Notes under the pieces: model-generated
The model's input: only the letters and a program-made list of their open reading frames with translations
The model's database searches: none
What the model was told of the DNA's origin: nothing
Assembly: GCF_002834295.1 (NCBI RefSeq)
Contig: NZ_PISP01000006.1
Span: forward strand, 186,001 to 250,000
Length of the DNA stretch: 64,000 nt
Source: Rhodohalobacter barkolensis
Lineage (GTDB): Bacteria; Bacteroidota; Rhodothermia; Balneolales; Balneolaceae
Direction: 5' to 3'
Position numbers and translations under genes: made by a program
Shown: one piece after another, positions 52,629 to 61,085 of the stretch
How positions within the stretch are numbered: the first letter of the stretch is position 1
Layout of the letters: every line of letters starts with the position of its first letter

Positions 52629-53525
52629 ATGACTTTACGATACCTATCTATTCTTATCCTTACTGCCCTTTTTTCGGCTTGCTCTTCAGCAAATGAACAA
52701 AGTGAAACTCTGACTCAATATCCAAATGCTCAGCTGTTGGTAGAAGCAACTGAGCTCCATTCATTGCTGGAAGAAGAGAATATTTTTTTAATTGATGCAC
52801 GGGAGGAAACAGGCGATTCACTCATTCCCGGAGCTATACATTTTTCTGCGATTGAGAAATTGACAGACCCGGACCACCCGGTTCAAAGCTATTTAATTGG
52901 TCCGGAAACATTTGAACGCATGATGCAGGAGATAGGACTGAATAACGATGACCGGGTTGTTATTTACGATCAAGGAAACTCTCTTGCTTCGGCAAGGCTT
53001 TTTTATGCCCTCGATTATTACGGTTTTTCAAATGCTTCTGTGCTTAATGGCGGCATTCAGGGGTGGACAGCTGCATATCCCGTAGATGATCGTCCTGCAG
53101 AGCTGTCGCCGGGCAATTTTAGTGTTGATGTTCAGGAGTCAAAATTTTGTGATCTCAGCTACGTGATGGAGGCATCCAACGATCCTGATAAAATTATCTT
53201 TGATGCTCGATCTGAAGATGAATATACCGGTGCTGATGAGCGTGCTGAACAAAGCGGACACATCCCCAACGCCGTACATCTGGAGTGGAGTAATGTTCTT
53301 ACGGAAGAGGGGATTCCCTATTTTAAAACCGCTCAAGATATCCAGGATATTTACGATTCTCATGGAATTACAAGGGATAAAGAGATCATTCCACACTGCC
53401 ATACCAACGTTCGCGGTTCTCATGCATACTTCACGCTTAGACTGATGGGATACGATTCCGTGAGGGCTTATGAAGGTTCTTGGTCGGAGTATGGAAACTC
53501 CCAAAATGCGGTTGTAGAACAGTAA
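52629..53525 (+). CDS. Rhodanese-like sulfurtransferase, lipoprotein
   Basis: A 298-residue two-domain thiosulfate sulfurtransferase with a lipoprotein signal (ILTALFSAC, lipobox Cys near residue 17). The N-terminal rhodanese domain (about 35-150) is the non-catalytic one and has Asp in place of the active Cys in VVIYDQGNS. The C-terminal domain (about 160-298) carries Cys257 in the loop CHTNVRGSHAYFTL and the closing GSWSEYGN that marks SseA/MST-type proteins. It transfers sulfane sulfur outside the cytoplasm or acts in cyanide or thiosulfate detoxification. It ends 4 bp from the convergent glycosyltransferase gene. Confidence 0.92.
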   Translation: MTLRYLSILILTALFSACSSANEQSETLTQYPNAQLLVEATELHSLLEEENIFLIDAREETGDSLIPGAIHFSAIEKLTDPDHPVQSYLIGPETFERMMQEIGLNNDDRVVIYDQGNSLASARLFYALDYYGFSNASVLNGGIQGWTAAYPVDDRPAELSPGNFSVDVQESKFCDLSYVMEASNDPDKIIFDARSEDEYTGADERAEQSGHIPNAVHLEWSNVLTEEGIPYFKTAQDIQDIYDSHGITRDKEIIPHCHTNVRGSHAYFTLRLMGYDSVRAYEGSWSEYGNSQNAVVEQ

Positions 53526-53529
53526 ACGT

Positions 53530-55095
53530 CTAATTGAGGTAGAGAAAATTAAACAGAATATATATTACTCCCGGAGGCATTAGAAATACGATGGCCCAAT
53601 AAACTGAGCTTCTTAGCTTAGGCAAAAATTCAGATTTGGGTTTTTGAGCTTTTTTGCCGGCTTCATCATCCCGTTCAAAGCCCAGACGATTCATTTTACC
53701 CCAGCTCTTTTTTCCCTTAATGTAGTCGATTAAACCTACAAATCTCCACCAGGCATGTATTTGTCTGTACCCCAGGTTTTCGAGTGAAGCATACAGGGTG
53801 AGAATCAATGTATTTTTGATGCTGCCATATCTTCTGAACGTGGCCTCTTCACAAATGAGAGAGGAGACGGAGAGCAAAAAGCCCAGCAGTATGGAAACCG
53901 TTAAAAAGAGAAGAACAAACGGCTCATAGATACCCATAAAAATGATCACAAAAATAAAGTAGATGTAGCCCATCATTTCAATGACGGGACCGATCAGCTC
54001 AACAAGTGTAAAATAGGGGATCGTTGTAAGCCCCATTCTGCCATACTTCTTATTAAAAAACATGGTTCTGTGGCGCCAAATTGAATCAACCAATCCTCTC
54101 TGCCAGCGATTTCTTTGCGTAGCCAAATCATTCCAGTTTTCCGGCACTTCGGTCCAGCAGACAGGTTTGGGCAGAAAGCGAACTCTATACTCCTCATCCT
54201 GTTCTCTGAAAAATCGGTGCAGCCTCACCACCAGTTCCATATCTTCTCCAACGGAGTCTCTGGCATATCCACCGGCCCTGATCACTGATTTTCGGTCAAA
54301 AATTCCAAATGCACCGGATATAATGATCAAACTTTTAAAATAGTCCCACCCAATTCTGCCAAACAGAAAAGAGCGCAGATACTCAACCGTCTGGATTCGG
54401 GCCAGAAAGCTCTTGGGAATCCCGATCTCCTTTATTTCGTAGTTCGAAACTTTACACCCATTCGCCACGCGCACAATACCTCCGGCTGCTACAAGTCGGT
54501 CATCCAGAACAAAAGCCTGAAGCATCTGTTTTAGCACATCCTGCTCCAACAGAGAATCTGCATCAATAGAGCAGAAAAGATCGTTGGCACACGCATTGAT
54601 TCCACAGTTTAGCGCATCTCCCTTCCCTCCATTCACTTTATCGATCACAATCAAATTATCATATCGGCTTGATCTGTATGAAGTAACGATATTTTTATGT
54701 GGCAACGTAGAATGCAGCTCAATTTCAGACTCATACAGCCTGAAGTGATTTTTAAGCTTTTCAAGAGTAGAATCTGTACTTCCATCGTTTACCACTACAA
54801 CTTCAAAATCTCTATACTGAAGCTGAAGAAGTGCTTCTACGGAATCAATAATATTCACTTCTTCATTATATGCCGGAGAGATGATGGATATCGACTTATA
54901 CAGATCGGACTGAAAGACCCCCTCCGGTTCAAATACAGAATAGTACTTTTGATGTTTTCTGATATAAAACAGAGATACAACTACCATGGATAGATACGTC
55001 CCGTTCACAATCAAGAAATAGAGAATGAAAACCCAGCCTAAAGAATCTACCAGGTTGATAAATTGCTGGATGTGAGTTACAGCTTGTTCTAACAA
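53530..55095 (-). CDS. Processive family 2 glycosyltransferase (inner membrane)
   Basis: A 521-residue membrane glycosyltransferase that likely polymerises and extrudes a polysaccharide. One helix lies at about 20-44, then a cytoplasmic GT2 core with ISPAYNEE, DGSTD (104-108), the metal-binding DAD (178-180), the general-base GED (283-285) and QRNRW (327-331). These are the D, DxD, (T/G)ED and QxxRW signatures of cellulose, chitin, hyaluronan and poly-N-acetylglucosamine synthases. Two or three helices follow (about 355-415), and another near the C-terminus. No PilZ domain is fused. It is the last gene of the operon receiver-HEAT-GT2. The sugar made is unknown. Confidence 0.93.
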   Translation of the reverse strand: MLEQAVTHIQQFINLVDSLGWVFILYFLIVNGTYLSMVVVSLFYIRKHQKYYSVFEPEGVFQSDLYKSISIISPAYNEEVNIIDSVEALLQLQYRDFEVVVVNDGSTDSTLEKLKNHFRLYESEIELHSTLPHKNIVTSYRSSRYDNLIVIDKVNGGKGDALNCGINACANDLFCSIDADSLLEQDVLKQMLQAFVLDDRLVAAGGIVRVANGCKVSNYEIKEIGIPKSFLARIQTVEYLRSFLFGRIGWDYFKSLIIISGAFGIFDRKSVIRAGGYARDSVGEDMELVVRLHRFFREQDEEYRVRFLPKPVCWTEVPENWNDLATQRNRWQRGLVDSIWRHRTMFFNKKYGRMGLTTIPYFTLVELIGPVIEMMGYIYFIFVIIFMGIYEPFVLLFLTVSILLGFLLSVSSLICEEATFRRYGSIKNTLILTLYASLENLGYRQIHAWWRFVGLIDYIKGKKSWGKMNRLGFERDDEAGKKAQKPKSEFLPKLRSSVYWAIVFLMPPGVIYILFNFLYLN

Positions 55096-55122
55096 ATCTT
55101 AATGGGTCTATTTGAATTCTTA

Positions 55123-56088
55123 TTATGCAATAGCCTTTTCGAATGTGATCTCCTGATCCAGAACAAGTACAGCCTCTTTTACAGACTTCCTCACATCTCT
55201 GTCCGGATAATTTTGATATGCTTTTATACTTTCGATCGCCATTGAATTCAAAAATATGCGCTGAGAATCTATAAGTGCCGATAATACTTCAGGCTCTTTC
55301 CAAAACTCATCTTTGCTTTCAAGCCAGCTTTGAAGCGGCTTGATCATTAAGTAGTAATTTGATTCGGATACACACCGTATTAAAAGTGCTCTTTTCTTTG
55401 TTGATAAATTTTTATCAGCAATGAGCGCTACTAAAAATGCGGCCTCTTCTGTTGTCTGACTTTTATTGTCGTGCTTGAATCTGTAAAAAAGCTCCAGTAA
55501 CGCCATTTTAGAAATGCCCTCTCTTTTGGTAAACGTATCCATGGCGTGCATTCTGTCATTGAAATTATCGCTTGCCATCAGTGCAGAAGCTGCGGAGAAC
55601 GCCAGGTAGGTATTATCTGACTGAACAAAATTTCCCAAAATATAAACGACATCAGCCCTGACAATATTCGTATACCTGAAATAGTTACACGCCTCTATTT
55701 TTACGACGTCATTGCCTGCCTTAAGCTGCTTCAGATGATACTTATAGAGTGACTCAATCATCAAAAGCCTCTTTAATTTATCTGCATCTTCTCCCTCAAC
55801 ATTTTTCAACAGCTTGACTATAGTCTCTTCAAATACCCGGTATTTTAACGTATTTGAGCCAAGAAGTTTTTCGAATGTTGCTTCCTTAACATTCTCTTCC
55901 ATGTACTCAAATATCAGAGGCAAAAACGTTTCTCTATACTGATTGATTCTTTTTTCATCCCTATTTTGCTTCAACCTCATGGTAACCGTTATAACGAATA
56001 AGATGAATGTCGTCACTGTTAACAGTAAGGTTACCAGTATCAGTAACTGAATAGCCCCCTCCATTTCTACCCCTACAATCAAAAACAT
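55123..56088 (-). CDS. Membrane-anchored HEAT-like helical-repeat protein
   Basis: A 321-residue protein with one strong N-terminal membrane helix (about 12-36, EGAIQLLILVTLLLTVTTFILFVITV) followed by a basic stretch and some 270 residues that look entirely alpha-helical. The helices are arranged in pairs of about 35-40 residues (VKIEACNYFRYTNIVRADVVYILGNF, YLAFSAASALMASDNFNDRMHAMDTF, EAAFLVALIADKNLSTKKRALLIRCV, RKSVKEAVLVLDQE). This suggests HEAT or PBS-lyase-like repeats, a protein-binding scaffold. It sits between the receiver gene (25 bp upstream) and GT2 (27 bp downstream) in one operon. It may couple the phosphorylated receiver to the synthase; this is inference. Confidence 0.78.
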   Translation of the reverse strand: MFLIVGVEMEGAIQLLILVTLLLTVTTFILFVITVTMRLKQNRDEKRINQYRETFLPLIFEYMEENVKEATFEKLLGSNTLKYRVFEETIVKLLKNVEGEDADKLKRLLMIESLYKYHLKQLKAGNDVVKIEACNYFRYTNIVRADVVYILGNFVQSDNTYLAFSAASALMASDNFNDRMHAMDTFTKREGISKMALLELFYRFKHDNKSQTTEEAAFLVALIADKNLSTKKRALLIRCVSESNYYLMIKPLQSWLESKDEFWKEPEVLSALIDSQRIFLNSMAIESIKAYQNYPDRDVRKSVKEAVLVLDQEITFEKAIA

Positions 56089-56112
56089 TAATTTTTACCC
56101 TGTATTATTAGT

Positions 56113-56490
56113 TTAATTTTCCAACGATTTTTTTACTCTCATGATCAGTTCATCTGTCTCAAAAGGTTTTACGATATAATCTTTTACCCCTTGCTCAAAA
56201 GCCAGCTTTTTATCTTTCATCTTCATTGAGGCAGAAAGCATTATTACACGAACATCATCTAAATCTTCATCTTCTCTAATCTTTCTAAGCACCTCTAGAC
56301 CATTGACGCTTGGCAACATGATATCCAGAATTACCAAGTCGGGCTTGAGCTCTTTAATCGCTTCAAAACCCGAAAATCCATTTTCTCTCAACTCAAATTT
56401 GTAGTTGTTTCTCTTTAACTTAAATTCAATGAGTTTTGATATAACGGGATCATCTTCAATCAACAATACGACAGGTTCATCTAAGGTCAT
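56113..56490 (-). CDS. Stand-alone response-regulator receiver domain
   Basis: A 125-residue single receiver (REC) domain with no output domain. The acidic pocket is LIEDDP (Asp13, Asp14), the phospho-acceptor is Asp56 in LVILDIMLP, the switch Ser/Thr position is in VIMLSAS, and the conserved Lys in YIVKPFE is present. It therefore should be phosphorylatable and act by protein contact, CheY-style. The nearest kinase gene is the histidine kinase at 60156, in the divergent operon. First gene of the receiver-HEAT-GT2 unit, with 227 bp to the divergent yaiO gene. Confidence 0.94.
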   Translation of the reverse strand: MTLDEPVVLLIEDDPVISKLIEFKLKRNNYKFELRENGFSGFEAIKELKPDLVILDIMLPSVNGLEVLRKIREDEDLDDVRVIMLSASMKMKDKKLAFEQGVKDYIVKPFETDELIMRVKKSLEN

Positions 56491-56717
56491 TCTAAATTTC
56501 TTTTCTTGTTTTACTTAATGTGAAGCAACCTAGCCATATATTTTCAACATTTAATATAGCATTACTTAACAAACCGTTAGAGCAATACAGAATTCTTTAA
56601 TTTTTAGCCGGAAAAACTTGGGGTATTTTAGAAATCAACCTTCTGTTAAAAAAAGGCTTAATACTGAGTTTTATATTCTGTGTGCGTTAAAATCTTTCAA
56701 TTTCGACCTACCATGAA

Positions 56718-57521
56718 ATGACAAAAACCATAATCCTAAGCATAACTTTCTCTCTTTTAGCGATCACCCTATTTGCCCGTCAATCCTCTTCCTACGAAGA
56801 TTATCAAAGCAAAAAGAATATGGCAGCTTTTGGGCTTACCTATGATCATTATGGAGACGATCTGGAAGACTGGCAGAAGATGTTCTTCGAGTACAGAAGG
56901 CAAACTTCCGGCGGACCCATCATCGGCCGCATGAATGTAGGCCATCGCTTTGATTTAACAGATTATCAGGGAGAAATTGATTACTGGCCTGAATTCAATG
57001 AAAATTGGTATGGCTATTTAAACGTAGGCTTATCAGGTGGCGATCTCTTTCCTGAATTTCGTGCCGGCGCCGAACTTTACCGGGCATTACCTCAGGGTTT
57101 TGAAACATCCTTAGGCTTTCGCTACCTGAAGTTCAGTGAAGACGACGTTCTCATCTTAACCGCCTCAGTTGGTAAATATATTGGCAACTGGCTGTTGATT
57201 GGTCGCCCGTACTTCACACCGCAGGACTCAGGTGTTTCGTCATCATTCACATTTTTAGCCCGACGTTATTTAGGCAATCCTGATACGTTTGTAACTCTTT
57301 TGGGAGGTTTTGGCTTTTCGCCGGATGAACGTCGATTGCTGGACGGACAAGCCGATAACCGTTTTCAAAAATCCAGGTATTTAGGAGTTCGAACAAACTA
57401 CCTGGTTCAGAATCAATTTGAACTTTTTGGAGAGTTAAAATTAACCTGGCAGGAATTTCCCTTCTCGGAGAATTTCACTACAATCTCAACCTTCGAAATG
57501 GGCGGTCGTTTCCGATTTTAA
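56718..57521 (+). CDS. YaiO-family outer-membrane beta-barrel protein
   Basis: A 267-residue protein with a Sec signal peptide (about 1-21, LLAITLFARQ) and a beta-barrel body with C-terminal FRF. It matches the YaiO family: FGLTYDHYGDDLEDWQKMFFEYRRQ, GPIIGRMNVGHRF, YQGEIDYWPEFN, YLNVGLSGGDLFPEFRAGAELYRALPQGFETSLGFRYLKFS, and later VGKYIGNWLLIGRPYF. In Escherichia coli yaiO is next to genes for a glycosyltransferase and a deacetylase. Here it is divergent from a GT2 operon, which supports a role in polysaccharide transit across the outer membrane. An earlier ATG at 56713 is followed at once by a stop, so 56718 is the start. 14 bp before the next gene. Confidence 0.85.
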   Translation: MTKTIILSITFSLLAITLFARQSSSYEDYQSKKNMAAFGLTYDHYGDDLEDWQKMFFEYRRQTSGGPIIGRMNVGHRFDLTDYQGEIDYWPEFNENWYGYLNVGLSGGDLFPEFRAGAELYRALPQGFETSLGFRYLKFSEDDVLILTASVGKYIGNWLLIGRPYFTPQDSGVSSSFTFLARRYLGNPDTFVTLLGGFGFSPDERRLLDGQADNRFQKSRYLGVRTNYLVQNQFELFGELKLTWQEFPFSENFTTISTFEMGGRFRF

Positions 57522-57535
57522 TAATAGTGTAGTGT

Positions 57536-60097
57536 ATGTATTTAAAATTATCGAAGTTGCCTTTCTGTTTGGTTTTAATTATTTCTGTAATCTCTCTTTT
57601 TATTACAGACACTTCAATCGGACAGAGCTCATCACAAGACCAACCTTTCCCATTCTCTATAAATGAAACACACCTTACCGTTTGGAATGGTGAGTACTAC
57701 AGCCCACTCTTTATCAAAGGTGTGAATTTGGGAGTTGCTGTTCCCGGTACCTTTCCCGGTCAGCTGGCCGCTACAAGTGAAGATTATGCCAGATGGTTTC
57801 AGTTGATTCGAGACGCCGGTTTCAACACAATCCGGCTTTATACGCTGCACTATCCGCGTTTTTATGAAGAACTAAAGCGATTTAACGAAGCCAATCCTAA
57901 CTCTCCGCTCTTCATTATTCAGGGTGTATGGCTCGAGGAGGAGATTCCCGGTTATGATGAAAATTTAAACACTCTCACAGAACCTTTTGAACAGGAAATG
58001 GAGGAGAATATACGTGCTGTTCATGGGGATATTATCATCCCGCCACGTCTTGGAAAAGCACACGGCACCTATGTAGATGATGTTTCTCAGTGGATAATCG
58101 CCTACATAGTGGGGCGTGAAATCCATCCTCCCGAAGTGCTTGAAACCAATCAATCCAATCCCGGCACGCACTCCTTTGATGGAAATTATCTTTCCATATC
58201 AGATGTCCGGGCTTCTGAGATTTGGGTGACTGAGCGTCTTGATCATCTGCTCACGTTCGAAATGGAAAATTATGACACGCAACGACCGGTTTCGATATCC
58301 AGCTGGCCTTCGCTCGATCCAATTGAGCACCCTTATGAAGAAAATCCCTACGAAGAAAGTGCCTCGCTGGATCTAAAAAATATCAATCTTGAAAATGCCC
58401 CGGCAGGCTTTTTCGCCTCCTATCACGCTTATCCATACTATCCCAACTACATTTCACGGGATCCGCGCTATGTTGTGTTTCAGGATCATATCGGTCAGAA
58501 CAGCTACCTGGGTTATCTGACCTATCTGAAGGAGTACTATGATCACTTCCCGTTAATTATAGCAGAGTTTGGAGGATCTTCGAGCTGGGGTGTGGCTAAG
58601 TATGCCCATAGCGGAATCCATCACGGTGGATATTCAGAGCTGGAACAGGGTAAAAACAACATCCGAATGCTCGAAAATATCCACCAGTCCGGTGCGGGAG
58701 GAGGGATACAGTTCTCCTGGCTTGACGAGTGGTTTAAGCAGACATGGATTACCAATCCTTTCGATTTTATCCCGGACAGAAGGATACAGTGGCATAACGT
58801 TACGGCCGCTGAGCAAAACTTTGGACTGCTCGGATTTCGAAAACCCATTAGCCTAAACCTTTGGGAGGAGTTCGGTGAAACTGAAAAAGTTAAGCGGGTT
58901 CAAGCTCAGGCAGACTACTCTTACTTTCGATTACAGCTCGATATCGATCAGCACATACAGGAAAGTGATACCCTTTGGATATCACTGGATACTTACGATG
59001 AAACACTGGGAGAGTCCATACTTCCGGACGGACAAACCGTATCGAACAGGGCTGAATTTGCATTGATGATTACCAACTATGAGGCTGAACTATTTGTAAC
59101 TGAGGCCTACGATCTTTTTGGCATTTGGTTTAATACATCAGACACTGAGCAGCAGTATCGCTCCACTGTAACAGACGGGGCACCCTGGAATTTGGTACGA
59201 TGGAAAAATAATTTTGAAAGCGAAGATACACAGGATATTGGCCAATTAGATGTGAACAGATTAAATACACCGACCTATAGCACTGATGCCGTTCGTTTGT
59301 TTAGCGATCGCATAGAAGTGCGTCTGCCATGGTCGCTCATCAACTTCACCGATCCCAGCCGGCGTGAGGTTATGCATGATGATCGATCCACAACGGAAAC
59401 GGAGACCCAAATTTCGGATGGCATAAACATCGGAATCTTTTACGATGATTTTGAAGCCGAGACCTCAACCCGATTTGCCTGGGATTCATGGAACACCCCC
59501 GAAGACGCCGAGGAATATCCCAAAGCGAGCTACACATTCATGAAAGAGTATTTGCCTTCTCTTCCCGGCAATCCAATCGCTTTAAGCGACCAATATGATC
59601 TTGGCACGGGTGATATCAACCATATCCACTCCGGTGACGGGCTTTTACAAAATGATTTATCGCTGGATGGAATGCCTATGGAAGCTGTTTTAGTTGAACC
59701 GCCTAAACGCGGACTTTTACAGCTGGAATCGGATGGAAGTTTCTTATATTTGGCCGAGTCGGGGTTTACCGGCAATGATGAGTTTATCTATCGGGTAAAA
59801 GCCGGGTTTAACTGGTCGGATCCGGTAACCGTTTCAATGCAGGTGTCAGGTACTCCGGTAGGCAGGGGTTTTGCTGAACTCTATCCAAATCCTGTAAGTA
59901 CAACTCTCAATATTCGTTCCGGTGCTGTAATTGATTATGTTGTGGTACTCGATGTGCTTGGGAGACGTTTAAAAACCATTGACGTGAACTCAACAGAAAT
60001 TCAAATTGAAACAGATGGTCTTGCTTCCGGTGTCTATTTTGCAAGGATATTTTCCGGAGATGAATTTCAATTGAAAAAATTCGTTGTTGTTCGTTGA
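57536..60097 (+). CDS. T9SS-secreted glycoside hydrolase-like protein
   Basis: An 853-residue exported protein in four parts. First, a signal peptide (about 1-30). Second, a TIM-barrel-like domain (about 45-415) with FIKGVNLGVAVPG, WFQLIRDAGFNTIRLYT, the VGREIHP segment with Glu195 and PLIIAEFGG with Glu344. Two Glu in these settings fit the acid/base and nucleophile of clan GH-A retaining enzymes. Third, a beta-rich region (about 450-740) followed by an Ig-like domain (DGSFLYLAESGFTGNDEFIYRVKA). Fourth, a type A T9SS sorting domain starting AELYPNPVSTTLNI and ending in KKFVVVR. I cannot name the GH family. It probably trims or releases the polysaccharide of the adjacent operon at the cell surface. 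Confidence 0.82.
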   Translation: MYLKLSKLPFCLVLIISVISLFITDTSIGQSSSQDQPFPFSINETHLTVWNGEYYSPLFIKGVNLGVAVPGTFPGQLAATSEDYARWFQLIRDAGFNTIRLYTLHYPRFYEELKRFNEANPNSPLFIIQGVWLEEEIPGYDENLNTLTEPFEQEMEENIRAVHGDIIIPPRLGKAHGTYVDDVSQWIIAYIVGREIHPPEVLETNQSNPGTHSFDGNYLSISDVRASEIWVTERLDHLLTFEMENYDTQRPVSISSWPSLDPIEHPYEENPYEESASLDLKNINLENAPAGFFASYHAYPYYPNYISRDPRYVVFQDHIGQNSYLGYLTYLKEYYDHFPLIIAEFGGSSSWGVAKYAHSGIHHGGYSELEQGKNNIRMLENIHQSGAGGGIQFSWLDEWFKQTWITNPFDFIPDRRIQWHNVTAAEQNFGLLGFRKPISLNLWEEFGETEKVKRVQAQADYSYFRLQLDIDQHIQESDTLWISLDTYDETLGESILPDGQTVSNRAEFALMITNYEAELFVTEAYDLFGIWFNTSDTEQQYRSTVTDGAPWNLVRWKNNFESEDTQDIGQLDVNRLNTPTYSTDAVRLFSDRIEVRLPWSLINFTDPSRREVMHDDRSTTETETQISDGINIGIFYDDFEAETSTRFAWDSWNTPEDAEEYPKASYTFMKEYLPSLPGNPIALSDQYDLGTGDINHIHSGDGLLQNDLSLDGMPMEAVLVEPPKRGLLQLESDGSFLYLAESGFTGNDEFIYRVKAGFNWSDPVTVSMQVSGTPVGRGFAELYPNPVSTTLNIRSGAVIDYVVVLDVLGRRLKTIDVNSTEIQIETDGLASGVYFARIFSGDEFQLKKFVVVR

Positions 60098-60155
60098 TAG
60101 CAAAATATCCTCTAAGCTTTTACTCAGCTCAAAACCATATTAAACAGGAGTACTG

Positions 60156-61085
60156 TTGGAGATCAAAAAAGATCTAACCGTCACAGATGACCAGCTCAAT
60201 GAGCTGGAAATGCATTCTGTCATCAATATTTTAACTGTGATCAACAGCCAGCTTCATTTCATTCAGTTTGAGACTGACCACCCCGAATTAACCGGTCCGT
60301 TAATTGATCAAACCCTGGAGTTTGCTGATGCAGCAAGAGAAAAAGATCAGTCTGTTTTTAATGAACCAAAAATCAATGCTTTTCAGAAAGAAGTCATTGA
60401 AATGCTTGGGAATCTCAATGACCTTCAACCACTTTTAAATGACGGCTCCTCTGTTTCTGAATTTCACTCCATTTTTAATGATATATTTAAAGTGTTTGAC
60501 GACAGGCTCGAAGAGATTTTTCACCGGTGGAATCACCCCAATCGCTGGGAATCTTTTCTAATCCATGACTTTAAAGAGGAGTTTCAGAAATTCTTCTACA
60601 CCCTGGAGAAAAACAGTCGTGGCAGATACCGGATTATATACAATATCGCTCAACAAGAAGAGAAGGATTACCTTGTTCAGTTTGAAGTAAATAGCGACGA
60701 TAGTGATACCATCTACCTGCCACTGCTGATCAAAGACGTTATTCGCGATCTTGTTGCCAATGCCAGAAAATACACTCTTCCCGGTGGCAACATTGAAGTA
60801 GGAATGACACAAATTAACGGTGTGTTCAAATTTGTTGTCCAAGACAGCGGATATGGTATACCGGAAGAAGAGATTTCAAAAATAATTGAATTCGGTTACC
60901 GGGCGTCCAACGTAATAGACGAGGTTAGAACCATGGGCGGTGGATTTGGTCTGACTAAAGCTTATCACATCACTCAAAAGTTTGGCGGACGTTTTTGGAT
61001 TGATTCGAAATTGGATGAGGGAACAAAAATCACCATTGAGATACCCATACCAAAACAAATTCTTGAAAACGAAATTCATGCCTGA
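60156..61085 (+). CDS. Soluble sensor histidine kinase
   Basis: A 309-residue cytosolic protein with no membrane helix and no known sensor domain. It starts at a TTG preceded by AGGAG (60146-60150). The N-terminal helix has a candidate phosphorylation site His20 (ELEMHSVINILTVINSQL), which differs from the usual HE-x-x-x-P box. A central helical region (about 60-175) is of unknown type. The C-terminal HATPase domain is complete: N box DLVANARKYT (Asn202), G1 DSGYGIP (230-236) and G2 GGGFGLTKAY. It is the natural partner of the receiver at 56113. It is co-directional with yaiO and GH, 58 bp after the latter, and overlaps the HD gene by 8 nt. Confidence 0.88.
   Translation: MEIKKDLTVTDDQLNELEMHSVINILTVINSQLHFIQFETDHPELTGPLIDQTLEFADAAREKDQSVFNEPKINAFQKEVIEMLGNLNDLQPLLNDGSSVSEFHSIFNDIFKVFDDRLEEIFHRWNHPNRWESFLIHDFKEEFQKFFYTLEKNSRGRYRIIYNIAQQEEKDYLVQFEVNSDDSDTIYLPLLIKDVIRDLVANARKYTLPGGNIEVGMTQINGVFKFVVQDSGYGIPEEEISKIIEFGYRASNVIDEVRTMGGGFGLTKAYHITQKFGGRFWIDSKLDEGTKITIEIPIPKQILENEIHA

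Noticed and set aside
60982-61077. N-terminal extension of the HD hydrolase frame
   Set aside because: It lies inside the kinase HATPase coding region in another frame; the ATG at 61078 begins the HD fold properly.
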